The position numbers were made by a program, and so were the translations under genes. DNA of 64,000 nucleotides from Streptomyces althioticus. GTDB lineage: Bacteria; Actinomycetota; Actinomycetes; Streptomycetales; Streptomycetaceae. Below are positions 35,587 through 44,779 of this stretch, piece after piece. The stretch lies in contig BMSW01000005.1 of the NCBI GenBank assembly GCA_014649355.1, forward strand, positions 310,001 through 374,000, given 5' to 3'. Within the stretch, counting starts at the first letter, position 1; every line of letters starts with the position of its first letter. A model generated the notes under the pieces. The model was given only the letters and a program-made list of their open reading frames with translations. It was not told the DNA's origin and searched no databases.

Positions 35587-36741
35587 TCAGACCCCCGCCT
35601 CGCCCCGCCCCGCGCAGAACGCCACCGTGAGGTCCTTCACCAGCACCTGGCGCTCGTCGTCGTCCAGGTCCAGCAGACCGCGCATGGTCAGCCGGGTCAC
35701 GGTGTCCTCCACCGAGTCCACGACCGAGCCCACCACGCTCGCCCGGTGCCGGGCGTCCAGGGCCGCGATCCGGCGCCGGTGCATCGCGGCCGCCACCTCC
35801 GGCGCGTACTCCACCCGCAGCGGACGCACCGCGCACACCTCCACCCCCACGGGCCCGGCGTCCGTGGCCACCAGCCGGGTCAGCGCGTCCTGCGTCGCCT
35901 GCACCGCGCCCCGTCCGGCGCCCGGCGCGGCCACCGGCACCCGCAGCAACGCCGCCTCCACGCACGCCCGCAGGTACCCCTCGTGGTCCTCCACGCCCAG
36001 GGTCGCCCGCGCGGTGTCCCTCACCCGCCACACCACCAGCAGCGACACCCGCAGCGCGACCCCGCCCCGGTCCGCCGCCGGGAACGGCTCGCCGCGCCAG
36101 TGCCGCAGCCGCACGTCGACCCGGCGGCGCAGCAGCAGCGGGTTCACCCACAGCAGTCCGGTCCCCCGCACGGTCCCCCGGTAGCGGCCGAACAGCTCCA
36201 GCACCCAGGCCCGCCCGGTCCGGCCACGGGCCAGACCGCCGAAGCCGAACAGCCCGAGCGCCCCGGCCCCGGCGAACGCCGCCCACTGCGCGAACCCCAG
36301 GCCGCCGGCCCCGGCGGACGGTCCGAACTCCCCCGCCGCGAACGGCGGCAGCACCCCCGCCCACCACGCGGTGACCGCGCAGCCCGCCGCGCCGCACACC
36401 CCCGCGAGCACTCCGGCGATGCCCGGCAGCACCCGCGCGGGCCGCTCCACGATCTCCGGGTCGACGCGGGGCGCGGACGCGCGCGCCCGTACGCCGATGT
36501 CCCGGGTGTCCCGGTCCTCCGGCTCCGGCCTCTCGGGCGGGGGGCGGTGGGCGACGACCGCGGGGCGCGGCTTCACCTCCGCCGGCGGATCGGAGGGTTC
36601 CTCACGGAACAGCAGGTGGACGGGGATCTCGGTCGTGGACTCGGTGTGGATCAGCCGGGCCGGGCGGGGGGCCGCGACGCCGGCGTCGGGCCCCTCGGAC
36701 TCGGGCACGTGCTCGGGGATGTGGGATGTCGTGGTGGTCAT
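35587..36741 (-). CDS. SPFH/Band 7 domain membrane protein
   Basis: 384 aa. An N-terminal ~95-residue hydrophilic Pro/Glu-rich region is followed by two or three hydrophobic segments (IAGVLAGVCGAAGCAVTAWW, WAAFAGAGALGLFGFGGL). An SPFH/Band 7 domain then begins near LELFGRYRGTVRGTGLLWVNP, with RRRVDVRLRHW and VVWRVRDTARA. The C-terminal helix (MHRRRIAALDARHRASVVG) is typical of stomatin relatives. Flotillin-like proteins organise membrane domains; a role near the glycan machinery encoded next door is inference. The ATG at 36741 has GGAGG upstream. Confidence 0.82.
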   Translation of the reverse strand: MTTTTSHIPEHVPESEGPDAGVAAPRPARLIHTESTTEIPVHLLFREEPSDPPAEVKPRPAVVAHRPPPERPEPEDRDTRDIGVRARASAPRVDPEIVERPARVLPGIAGVLAGVCGAAGCAVTAWWAGVLPPFAAGEFGPSAGAGGLGFAQWAAFAGAGALGLFGFGGLARGRTGRAWVLELFGRYRGTVRGTGLLWVNPLLLRRRVDVRLRHWRGEPFPAADRGGVALRVSLLVVWRVRDTARATLGVEDHEGYLRACVEAALLRVPVAAPGAGRGAVQATQDALTRLVATDAGPVGVEVCAVRPLRVEYAPEVAAAMHRRRIAALDARHRASVVGSVVDSVEDTVTRLTMRGLLDLDDDERQVLVKDLTVAFCAGRGEAGV

Positions 36742-36822
36742 GCGTGCCTCCAGCCTCCGCGCCAGATGCGTCACATCGAGGAACCCGGACGGGGCGGACG
36801 CCCGGCGCCCCGGTCGGTCGGG

Positions 36823-37863
36823 TCAGGCGGGGGAAAGGCCCGCCGGGGCAGAAGCGGAACCTCCGTTTGAGCCACCCGGGACCTCACCGGACCGCGTGCC
36901 CGACGGACCGGGAGCGCCGTCCGCGGTCGTCCCGCGCCCCGTCGGTGCCACGCCGGCCGCCCCCTCTCCGGCGTCCGTTCCGCGCGAACCGTCCGGCACG
37001 GCGGGCGCCGGCGCCCCTCCGCCCGGCTCGACGGCGTCCGCGCCCTCGGTGACGGGTGGGGAATCCGCCACCGAGGGCGCGGGCGGAAGCGTCGGCGAGG
37101 CGGGCACGGCGGCCTCCGGAGCCGCCCCCGCGGCCCCGTCGGTCACGCCCTTGTAGCGGTACGGCACATAGCGCGCCGAGTTGTTCCAGTAGGCGTACGG
37201 GGTCGTCATCTTGCGCGTGTGCGGCGGGGTCTGCTCGTAGGCGACGTACTGGGTGCGGGCCGTGTTCGCCCACCCGCCGAAAATGACGACGTGCGAACCG
37301 TTGTACGGGTCGGACGCATTGTGGAACAGGAGGATGTCACCGGGCTGGAGTTCCGCCTTGGTGATTTTGTCGGCGTATTGCGCGAGGCTGCCCGTCCATT
37401 CGTTGCCGGTCAGTTTCCAGGCCATCGACCCATAGCCGGAGCAGTCCTGCCGGTATCCGTCGGACCAGTAGGAGGACACGCTGTAGGGGACCTTCTGGCT
37501 GACCCAGGCGGCGGCCCGCTTGACGATGTCCGTCCGGGTGATCGCGGGGATCGTCCCGGGCGGCAGCGCGGGACCCGTGCGCCCGTCGGAGCCGAACAGC
37601 GGGCCCGGCACGCCCTGCCCGCCGCCGCTCCCCTGGTCTGCGGGGACGCCCTGGCCCGCGGGGACCCGGGTGTCCTGGGCGGGGGCCGGGTGGGCGCCGA
37701 GCGCGACGGACACGACAGCGGTCACCACAAGGGCGGCGCCCCGCGCCGGGGAGCGCCGCAGCCGCCCCGCGCGGGGAAGCGTCCGCTCCCGCCGTTCACC
37801 CGCACGGCCGCGGCGCGTGCGGTCTCCGGCCGGTCCGAATTCCTCGCCCACCGGAGACCCCAT
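36823..37863 (-). CDS. Secreted NlpC/P60-like hydrolase with proline-rich tail
   Basis: 346 aa. After a ~60-residue N-terminus with an export signal (ALVVTAVVSVALGAHPAPAQ), residues ~105-240 form an NlpC/P60-like fold: nucleophile Cys in YRQDCSGYGSMAW, His in GSHVVIFGGW, then YEQTPPHTRK. The last ~110 residues are a Pro/Ala/Gly-rich, disordered wall-spanning type tail. It probably cleaves peptidoglycan peptides or acts as an amidase. GAGGGGA precedes the ATG at 37863. It lies between the SPFH gene and the tRNA, on the strand opposite cslA. Confidence 0.8.
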   Translation of the reverse strand: MGSPVGEEFGPAGDRTRRGRAGERRERTLPRAGRLRRSPARGAALVVTAVVSVALGAHPAPAQDTRVPAGQGVPADQGSGGGQGVPGPLFGSDGRTGPALPPGTIPAITRTDIVKRAAAWVSQKVPYSVSSYWSDGYRQDCSGYGSMAWKLTGNEWTGSLAQYADKITKAELQPGDILLFHNASDPYNGSHVVIFGGWANTARTQYVAYEQTPPHTRKMTTPYAYWNNSARYVPYRYKGVTDGAAGAAPEAAVPASPTLPPAPSVADSPPVTEGADAVEPGGGAPAPAVPDGSRGTDAGEGAAGVAPTGRGTTADGAPGPSGTRSGEVPGGSNGGSASAPAGLSPA

Positions 37864-38059
37864 GCGATTCCCCTCACATTCACGGAACGTTTCTCCGCCT
37901 CTGCGCACGAGCGTCAGTGTCGCAACGGTCTTCGGGGCGCGCACTTTGACGGTCCGAATGACGTAATGCGCTCCTCCGCCGGACGCCCCGGGTGGCGGGC
38001 GGCGGGCCGGGGTGGTCACGAGCACCTTCGGGAGTCCTGTAGAGTTCTGCCGTCAGCAG

Positions 38060-38133
38060 GCGCCGCTAGCTCAGTTGGTTAGAGCAGCTGACTCTTAATC
38101 AGCGGGTCCGGGGTTCGAGTCCCTGGCGGCGCA
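38060..38133 (+). tRNA. tRNA-Lys (CTT anticodon), copy 3
   Basis: Identical to the two other copies in this window, including the absence of an encoded CCA. Confidence 0.97.
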
Positions 38134-38139
38134 CCGACA

Positions 38140-38178
38140 CGACGGGCTCCTCGTTCCACGAGGGGCCCGTCGGTTTTT
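38140..38178 (+). terminator. Terminator after tRNA-Lys copy 3
   Basis: A 14-bp stem with one wobble pair (left arm CGACGGGCTCCTCG at 38140-38153), loop TTCCA, then GTTTTT. It separates the tRNA from the cslA promoter region. Confidence 0.85.
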
Positions 38179-38603
38179 GGCCGGAAACTCTCTCGCCCCC
38201 GTTGAGCGCCACGCTCTCGCGCCCCGTACGGAACTGTGACATCACAGGACGCCCTCGGGCGTCACAAAGACCCCTTATGCCCGGTCTGCACCGTGTTTCG
38301 CACCTTGCGATCATGAGGAACGAACCGGGACCCTGGTCCCTTCAACGATCCGCGCCGTCGCGGTCGTTGGGGGGACCGGGGGGAGCACCGGCCGTCGGCC
38401 GGGACGGGGTGAGGGACCCCGTTCCCCCGCGCCGGCACCGAAGGGGGATCATGCAACCGGAAGGACACGAAGTCGTGTCTATAAGGTGTGCGTGACGTGG
38501 TGACCGCGGTCCGCCACTGACACGTCCGGAGGTCGAGGGGGACCGGCCCGGACGTAAGGAAGCGACGAAACACGCGCTCTTGCCGCGTGTGGGGGGATGA
38601 CTC
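38179..38603 (+). promoter_or_regulatory. Gene-free leader region of cslA-glxA
   Basis: 425 bp without a credible gene. It holds a perfect palindrome GACGCCC-TC-GGGCGTC (38248-38263) enclosed in TGTGAC..GTCACA, and a -10-like TATAAG at 38480-38485, about 120 bp before the ATG. No good -35 is visible at standard spacing. GGGGGGATGACTC just before 38604 contains the ribosome site. Confidence 0.4.
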
Positions 38604-40637
38604 ATGACGTCGACGCCGACGGGCGCCCACCGGGACGACGACCCGTCCCAGACCACCCAGCTGCGGGTGCCCGGCCATCGGAACTGGAACACGGGTACGT
38701 TCCGCCGGATCAAGAAAGCACTGCCCAGGTACGACTACGAGCACTACAGCCGCCTCGCGGGTCCCCTCACCCAGCCCGATCCGAACAGACCGTACAAGGT
38801 CCAGTACCGCTCGCTGATCTCGCAGGAGCCGCACCGCATCCGCATCGCGCTGATGCTGCTGGCGGCCCCCGTGCTGTCGCTGGTGCTGCTGGTGTGGCTG
38901 CTCCAGCCGTCGCACTGGACGGAGCGCGACCACCCGGCGTTCGAGTGGCTGCCCGCCCTCGACGTCGTGATGCTCGTGTCGATCGGTCTGATCGAGTTCT
39001 TCCGCTGCATGAACGTGGTGTCGAACGCGCACGCCACGCTGGTCGCCCGGGACCCGGTCCCGGTGGTGCCCGAGACCGGCACCCGGGTCGCCTTCCTCAC
39101 CTCCTTCGTGCCCGGCAAGGAGCCGCTGGAGATGGTGACGAAGACCCTGGAGGCGGCCGTCAGGATCCGCCACCGGGGCCTGATGCACGTCTGGCTGCTC
39201 GACGAGGGCGACGACCCCGAGGTGAAGGCGGTCTGCGAGCGCCTCGGCGTGCACCACTTCTCCCGCAAGGGCGTCGCGAAGTGGAACCAGAAGAAGGGCC
39301 CGCACCGCGCCAAGACCAAGCACGGCAACTACAACGCCTGGCTGGACGCGCACGGCGACCACTACGACTTCTTCGCCTCCGTGGACACCGACCACGTGCC
39401 GCTGCCGAACTACCTGGAGCGGATGCTCGGCTTCTTCCGCGACCCGGACGTCGGCTTCGTCATCGGCCCGCAGGTCTACGGCAACTACGACAACTTCGTC
39501 ACCAAGGCCGCCGAGTCCCAGCAGTTCCTCTTCCACGCGCTGATCCAGCGCGCCGGCAACCGCTACGGCTCGCCCATGTTCGTGGGCACCTCCAACGCCG
39601 TGCGCATCAAGGCCCTGAAGCAGATCGGCGGCCTGTACGACTCGATCACCGAGGACATGGCGACCGGGTTCGAGATGCACCGGGCGAAGAACCCGGAGAC
39701 CGGACGCAAGTGGCGCTCGGTCTACACCCCGGACGTCCTGGCGGTCGGTGAGGGCCCCAACGCCTGGACCGACTTCTTCACCCAGCAGATGCGCTGGTCG
39801 CGCGGCACCTACGAGACGATCCTCAAGCAGTACTGGAAGGGCTGGTTCACGCTCCCGCCGAGCAAGCTCTTCAACTACACGATGATGATCATCTTCTATC
39901 CGATGTCCGCCCTGAACTGGATCCTCGCGGCGCTCAGCTGCGCGCTGTTCCTGGGTCTGGGCGCCTCGGGTGTGAACATCGACCCGGCCGTCTGGCTGAT
40001 GCTCTACGGCAACGCCTCCGCGCTGCAGATCGGCCTGTACGTCTGGAACCGCCGGCACAACGTCTCCCCGCACGAGCCGGAGGGCTCCGGCGGTGTGGCC
40101 GGCATGGTGATGTCCGCGCTGTCGGCCCCGCTCTACGCGAAGGCGCTGATCGACTCGGTGCTGCGCCGCAAGAGCAAGTTCGTGGTCACCCCGAAGGGCG
40201 ACTCGGCCAGCCCGGACACCTGGTTCGGCACCTTCCGTTACCACTGGTACTTCATCCTGATCTTCGGTGGCTCCATCGCCGCGGGCCTCGTCCTCGGGCA
40301 CTCCCACCCGGCGATGGTCATCTGGGCCACCTTCGCCCTGCTCATCACCGCGGCGCCGATGTTCGCCTGGCGCCACGGCATGCGGCAGGACCGGAAGAAG
40401 CCCGGCGCGCACGCGGCGGGGCACGCGCGCGAGGACGCCACCCCGGCCGACGGCGTGCGGATGCCCCAGCAGCACGCACCGCACCAGCCGCAGCCCCGGC
40501 CCCACTGGGCCGGCTCCCACGGCGCACCGGGCGGATCAGGGGGCCCCGAAGGGCCGGGAGGCCCCGGGGGCGGCAACCCCGGTGACGACCAGACCATGCA
40601 GATCGCCCTTGGTGGACTTGGGGGACGTAAGGAATGA
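38604..40637 (+). CDS. cslA: Cellulose synthase-like protein CslA
   Basis: 677 aa family 2 membrane glycosyltransferase. All processive GT2 motifs are present: LLDEGDD, DxD in FASVDTDHVPLPN, TED in SITEDMATGFEM and QxxRW in QQMRWSRGTYE. Membrane helices lie on both sides of the catalytic domain (MLLAAPVLSLVLLVWLL; then after LFNYTMMIIFYPMSALNW). The C-terminal ~80 residues are Pro/Gly/His-rich. CslA makes a beta-1,4-linked glycan at Streptomyces hyphal tips. ATGA overlap with glxA shows a coupled operon. Confidence 0.95.
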   Translation: MTSTPTGAHRDDDPSQTTQLRVPGHRNWNTGTFRRIKKALPRYDYEHYSRLAGPLTQPDPNRPYKVQYRSLISQEPHRIRIALMLLAAPVLSLVLLVWLLQPSHWTERDHPAFEWLPALDVVMLVSIGLIEFFRCMNVVSNAHATLVARDPVPVVPETGTRVAFLTSFVPGKEPLEMVTKTLEAAVRIRHRGLMHVWLLDEGDDPEVKAVCERLGVHHFSRKGVAKWNQKKGPHRAKTKHGNYNAWLDAHGDHYDFFASVDTDHVPLPNYLERMLGFFRDPDVGFVIGPQVYGNYDNFVTKAAESQQFLFHALIQRAGNRYGSPMFVGTSNAVRIKALKQIGGLYDSITEDMATGFEMHRAKNPETGRKWRSVYTPDVLAVGEGPNAWTDFFTQQMRWSRGTYETILKQYWKGWFTLPPSKLFNYTMMIIFYPMSALNWILAALSCALFLGLGASGVNIDPAVWLMLYGNASALQIGLYVWNRRHNVSPHEPEGSGGVAGMVMSALSAPLYAKALIDSVLRRKSKFVVTPKGDSASPDTWFGTFRYHWYFILIFGGSIAAGLVLGHSHPAMVIWATFALLITAAPMFAWRHGMRQDRKKPGAHAAGHAREDATPADGVRMPQQHAPHQPQPRPHWAGSHGAPGGSGGPEGPGGPGGGNPGDDQTMQIALGGLGGRKE

Positions 40638-42574
40638 CTGACCGTGCAGGCCGCCGTCGCGCCCGTCGGATCGCGATAGGCACGGCGGTGGTGCTCGCGC
40701 TGGCCGGGATGAACGGCCCGTGGCTGTACCGCTTCGGGACCGAGAAATACCACCAGTACAAGATCAATCAGCCGGAGTACAAGGCCGCGAACGGCAAGTG
40801 GGAGATCGTCGAGTTTCCCGAGGAGTACCGGCAGAACACCATCCACGCGGCGCTGCTGCGCACCGGCAAGGTGCTGCTCGTCGCGGGGTCGGGCAACAAC
40901 CAGGACAACTTCGACGCGAAGAGGTACGACACCCGGATCTGGGACCCGGTCAAGAAGACCATCAAGAAGGTCCCCACGCCGAACGACCTGTTCTGCACCG
41001 GGCACACGCAGCTCGCCAACGGCAACCTGCTGATCGCGGGCGGCACCAAGCGGTACGAGAAGCTCAAGGGCGACGTGAAGAAGGCCGGCGGCCTGATGCT
41101 CGTCCAGAACGAGAACCCGGACAAGCCGATCACCCTCCCGGCGGGCACGAAGTTCACCGGCAAGGAGAACGGCAAGACCTTCGTGTCGAAGGACCCGGTG
41201 CTCGTGCCGCGCGCCGAGAAGAACTTCGACCCGGAGACGGGCGAGTTCCTCGGCAACACCCCGGGCGTGGGCCGTATCTACGTCGAGGCGCAGAAGGAAG
41301 GCGCCACGTACGAGACCGGCACGCAGGACAACTACCGGGTGCACGGGCTCACCGGCGACGACGCGCGCAACACGTACGGCATCGCCGAGAAGCTCGCCCT
41401 GGACAAGAAGGACTTCCAGGGGATCCGGGACGCGTACGAGTTCGACCCGGTCGCGGAGAAGTACATCAAGGTCGACCCGATGAAGGAGGCCCGCTGGTAC
41501 CCGACGCTCACCACCCTGAGCGACGGCAAGATCCTCAGCGTCTCCGGCCTCGACGACATCGGCCAGCTCGTCCCGGGCAAGAACGAGATCTACGACCCGG
41601 AGACCAAGGAGTGGGAGTACACCGACAAGGAGCGGCAGTTCCCGACCTACCCGGCGCTGTTCCTGATGCAGAACGGCAAGATCTTCTACTCGGGATCGAA
41701 CGCGGGCTACGGGCCGGACGACGTCGGCCGTGAGCCGGGCGTCTGGGACGTGGAGACCAACAAGTTCAAGAAGATCCCCGGGCTGAGCGACCCGGACCTG
41801 ATGGAGACGTCCGGCACGGTGCTGCTGCCGCCCGCCCAGGACGAGAAGTACATGGTCATCGGCGGCGGCGGGGTGGGCGAGTCCCCGCGGTCCAGTGAGA
41901 AGACCCGGATCGTCGACCTGAAGGCCGACGACCCGACGTTCGTGGACGGTCCGTCGCTCGACAAGGGCACCCGCTACCCGCAGGCGTCGGTCCTGCCGAA
42001 CGACGAGGTGCTGATCTCCGGCGGCTCGGAGGACTACCGCGGCCGCAGCGACTCCAACATCCTCGAGGCGCGGATCTACGACACGGAGAAGAACGAGCTG
42101 CGGCGGGTCGCCGACCCGCTGGTGGGCCGCAACTACCACTCGGGCTCGATCCTGCTGCCCGACGGCCGCGTGATGTTCTTCGGCTCGGACTCGCTGTTCG
42201 CCGACAAGGCCAACACCAAGCCGGGCGAGTTCGAGCAGCGCATCGAGATCTACACCCCGCCGTACCTGTACGGCGACGAGGAGCAGCCCGACCTCGCGGG
42301 AGGGCCGCAGACCATCAAGCGCGGCGGGTCCGGGACGTTCACCTCGCAGGACGCGGCCTCGGTCAAGAAGGTCCGGCTGATCCGGCCGAGCGCCACCACC
42401 CACGTCACCGACGTGGACCAGCGCTCCATCGCCCTGGACTTCACGACCGACGGCGACCAGATCACGGTGACCGTGCCGAAGAACAAGAACCTGGTGCAGT
42501 CCGGCTGGTACATGCTGTTCGTCACCGACGGCGACGGCACGCCCAGCAAGGCCCAGTGGGTGCAGGTGCCGTAA
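40634..42574 (+). CDS. glxA: Radical copper oxidase GlxA
   Basis: 646 aa. One N-terminal membrane anchor (residues ~12-30), then a galactose-oxidase-like seven-bladed Kelch propeller. The cofactor residues can be placed: Cys121 in DLFCTGH for the Cys-Tyr cross-link, Trp288-Tyr289 in ARWYPTL, copper ligands Tyr501-His502 in GRNYHSGS, and His590 in SATTHVTDVDQRS. It oxidises primary alcohols on the glycan made by CslA and is needed for its deposition and for normal development in S. coelicolor/S. lividans. Translationally coupled to cslA. Confidence 0.95.
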   Translation: MTDRAGRRRARRIAIGTAVVLALAGMNGPWLYRFGTEKYHQYKINQPEYKAANGKWEIVEFPEEYRQNTIHAALLRTGKVLLVAGSGNNQDNFDAKRYDTRIWDPVKKTIKKVPTPNDLFCTGHTQLANGNLLIAGGTKRYEKLKGDVKKAGGLMLVQNENPDKPITLPAGTKFTGKENGKTFVSKDPVLVPRAEKNFDPETGEFLGNTPGVGRIYVEAQKEGATYETGTQDNYRVHGLTGDDARNTYGIAEKLALDKKDFQGIRDAYEFDPVAEKYIKVDPMKEARWYPTLTTLSDGKILSVSGLDDIGQLVPGKNEIYDPETKEWEYTDKERQFPTYPALFLMQNGKIFYSGSNAGYGPDDVGREPGVWDVETNKFKKIPGLSDPDLMETSGTVLLPPAQDEKYMVIGGGGVGESPRSSEKTRIVDLKADDPTFVDGPSLDKGTRYPQASVLPNDEVLISGGSEDYRGRSDSNILEARIYDTEKNELRRVADPLVGRNYHSGSILLPDGRVMFFGSDSLFADKANTKPGEFEQRIEIYTPPYLYGDEEQPDLAGGPQTIKRGGSGTFTSQDAASVKKVRLIRPSATTHVTDVDQRSIALDFTTDGDQITVTVPKNKNLVQSGWYMLFVTDGDGTPSKAQWVQVP

Positions 42575-42591
42575 CGCGCCCGCCGGTACGA

Positions 42592-42628
42592 GGGAGGGGC
42601 GCCGTGCGATCCGCACGGCGCCCCTCTC
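42592..42628. terminator. Bidirectional terminator between glxA and the GH6 gene
   Basis: A 14-bp perfect stem (AGGGGCGCCGTGCG at 42595-42608 with 42612-42625), extended by three further pairs, and a 3-base loop in the 76-bp gap between converging genes. Confidence 0.8.
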
Positions 42629-42650
42629 GTGTCGCTCCGCTGCCCGGCCG

Positions 42651-43682
42651 CTACGTCGTCGACGCGCGCGCCAGCCCCAGGGCGTAGTCCTCCCACCACT
42701 CGCCGGCCTTCGGGCCGCCCTTGCACTCGCCGTCCGACTCCCCCGGGCGTTTGATCCACAGGTAGGCGTCGACGAGCGGGTCGGACGTGCGGGTCGTCGG
42801 GGTCTCGCCGAGCGCCCGGCCGGGCGGGTTGCACCAGCGCTCGTCCGGATCGCCCCCGGTGTAGGGGCCGTTGCCGTTGCGGCTGGTGTCGACGACGAAG
42901 TGCTTTCCGCCGACCTTGGCGGACAGCTCCTTGCCGTAGGCGATGGAGTCCTCGGTGGTGTAGAAGTTCGAGACGTTCACCGCGAAGCCGTCGGCCCGCT
43001 CGATCCCGGCCCGCTTCAGCGGCTCGTGGATCTCGTCCGGGTTGCCCCAGCCGGCGTTGCCCGCGTCCACGTACACCTTGGTGTCCTTCAGGCCCTTGAG
43101 CTTGGTGACGGCTCCGTGGAGGAGGTCGTAGCGCTCCTCGTGGAACTCCTCCGGGGTGCAGCCGTCGACCAGGTGCAGCACCGCGTCCGGTTCCAGCACG
43201 ACCGTCGCCGGCCGGTCCCCGATGCCCTCGGCCACCGCGTCGACGAAGTCCCGGTAGGCGTCGCCGTCCACGGCTCCGCCCTGCGAGTACTGGCCGCAGT
43301 CGCGGTGCGGGATGTTGTAGAGGACCAGCACCGCGCGGCGTCCGGCCTTGTCGGCGCCCTCGGTGAAGTCCCGCGCCTGCTCCTCGGCGTTCTCCGGGTT
43401 GATCCACTCCGCGACGGGCTGCTCGGCGATCTTCCTGAGCTGCTGCGCCTCGGCCTTCCTGCCGTCCCCCAGCAGTTCGCCGACCTCGCGTGCCGCGGCA
43501 CCGTCCGGGTTGACCCAGAAGGGGGCCGCCTCCTTCGGCTGCTGCGTGACGACGGCCGAGGCCGAGCCCTCCTTGCTGTCGTCACCCCCGGAGGAACATC
43601 CCGCGAGCAGCAGTGCCGCCCCCAGCACCGCTGCGGACGCCCGCCCCCCGGCGAACGCCCCGACCCCCCTGCTGCCGTACAT
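42651..43682 (-). CDS. cslZ: GH6 family endoglucanase lipoprotein (CslZ-like)
   Basis: 343 aa. Lipobox LLLAGC at residues ~24-29 makes it a lipoprotein. The GH6 catalytic region is visible: Tyr and Asp in VLYNIPHRDCGQYSQGG (core NIPHRDCGQYS), general acid Asp in VVLEPDAVLHL and later DAYLWIKRPGESDGEC. The ATG at 43682 follows AAGGGGGG. In S. coelicolor the equivalent cellulase flanks cslA-glxA and trims the glycan; the symbol depends on that equivalence. Transcribed towards glxA. Confidence 0.86.
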   Translation of the reverse strand: MYGSRGVGAFAGGRASAAVLGAALLLAGCSSGGDDSKEGSASAVVTQQPKEAAPFWVNPDGAAAREVGELLGDGRKAEAQQLRKIAEQPVAEWINPENAEEQARDFTEGADKAGRRAVLVLYNIPHRDCGQYSQGGAVDGDAYRDFVDAVAEGIGDRPATVVLEPDAVLHLVDGCTPEEFHEERYDLLHGAVTKLKGLKDTKVYVDAGNAGWGNPDEIHEPLKRAGIERADGFAVNVSNFYTTEDSIAYGKELSAKVGGKHFVVDTSRNGNGPYTGGDPDERWCNPPGRALGETPTTRTSDPLVDAYLWIKRPGESDGECKGGPKAGEWWEDYALGLARASTT

Positions 43683-44038
43683 CCAACCCCCCTTGGGTGC
43701 ACTTGTTCCACGTGTTCCGAGCCCCAATCCTGGCACACCCCGCGACCCGCCAGGACGGCCGAGTGCCGCTTGTCCACGGCCTGTTACAGCGGGCCGGGGA
43801 CACCGTGGCGCCGTCGGCGCGCGATGTGGCCGGATCCGCGCCCACCTGCGCCGATCACGGAATGCGACCGGTCCGGGACTTGACGTGCGCCGGCCCCTGG
43901 GCGGGGCCCGGCTTTCCCTCTAGAGTCGGGTGCGCCGGCCGGCCGACCGCCGGGCCGGTGCTCCCGCGTGCCTTCCGCACACCTCCCGCGCGTCCCGCCG
44001 GGTCACCTCCCGCGGCCCGTGCTCCGCGCGGTCGAGGA

Positions 44039-44085
44039 CCGGCCCGGCCGACGGCCTCCGGGGAGCAGGCCGTCGGCCGGGCCGG
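44039..44085 (-). terminator. 19-bp perfect hairpin downstream of the sortase gene
   Basis: Arms 44039-44057 and 44067-44085 pair perfectly around a 9-base loop, just after the minus-strand sortase stop. The rest of the 419-bp gap (43683-44101) shows no gene; it includes the upstream region of the GH6 gene. Confidence 0.8.
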
Positions 44086-44101
44086 AGGGCTCCCGCCCCG
44101 C

Positions 44102-44779
44102 TCACGCGTCGGTGCGGGGCGCCGAGGCGTCGGTGAGGTACGCGGAGACGACGACGTTCGCCTCGTAGGCGCCGGCCGCGGTGTCGAAGGCGCCCCCGCA
44201 GGTGATCAGGCGGAGTTCGGCGCGCCCGTCGTGGCGCGGGCCGTACGCCTCCCGCGCGTCGAAGCCGTCCCGGTCGAGCACGCGGACGTCCTCGACGGTG
44301 AACTCGGCGACGGTGCCGTCGCTGCGGGCCACCCGGATCTCCTGTCCGGGCTCCAGCGTGTCGAGCCGGTGGAAGACGGCGGGCCGCGTCTCGGTGTCGA
44401 CGTGCCCCACGATCAGTGCGGCGCCCTCCGCGCCGGGGGCGGCGCCGGCCGCGTACCAGCCGACCTCGCCCGCGCGGTCGAGCGGCGGCGGTTCGGGGGC
44501 GCCGCGCTCGTCCAGGCCGCGGGCGACGACCGGGGCGCGCAGCTCCAGGCCGGGGATGTCGAGGGTGAGCGGGTCCGCGGACCTCAGCGGCCGGTGCACG
44601 GTGGGCAGGTCGGTCAGGGGCGGGCGTCCGGCCGCCGCCATGTCGCCGGTGGCGGGCCCGGCCGTCCCCGCGGGCACCTCGGTGAGGCCCTGCCCCCAGA
44701 GCCACAGTCCGAGCAGCAGCGCCACCCAGACCGCGCCGGCGGGCAGCCGTTTCGTCAGGTCACGCACGATGCCGGTCAC
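44102..44779 (-). CDS. Class F sortase
   Basis: 225 aa with an N-terminal membrane anchor (AVWVALLLGLWLWGQGL) and an extracellular sortase barrel. The catalytic His is in ALIVGHVDTE and the Cys in LRLITCGGAF; the conserved Arg should lie in the strand after it. Class F sortases are common in actinobacteria but few substrates are known. GTG start overlaps the stop of the gene upstream (GTGA), so that gene encodes the most likely partner or substrate. Confidence 0.9.
   Translation of the reverse strand: MTGIVRDLTKRLPAGAVWVALLLGLWLWGQGLTEVPAGTAGPATGDMAAAGRPPLTDLPTVHRPLRSADPLTLDIPGLELRAPVVARGLDERGAPEPPPLDRAGEVGWYAAGAAPGAEGAALIVGHVDTETRPAVFHRLDTLEPGQEIRVARSDGTVAEFTVEDVRVLDRDGFDAREAYGPRHDGRAELRLITCGGAFDTAAGAYEANVVVSAYLTDASAPRTDA

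Noticed and set aside
24490..38133. Integrated element bounded by tRNA-Lys copies
   Set aside because: The tRNAs are complete, in mixed orientation, and the intervening genes are typical core genes without integrase, replication or transfer functions.
38235..38266. CRP-type site before cslA
   Set aside because: TGTGA and TCACA half-sites are present but only two bases apart, so the standard six-base spacing is missing.
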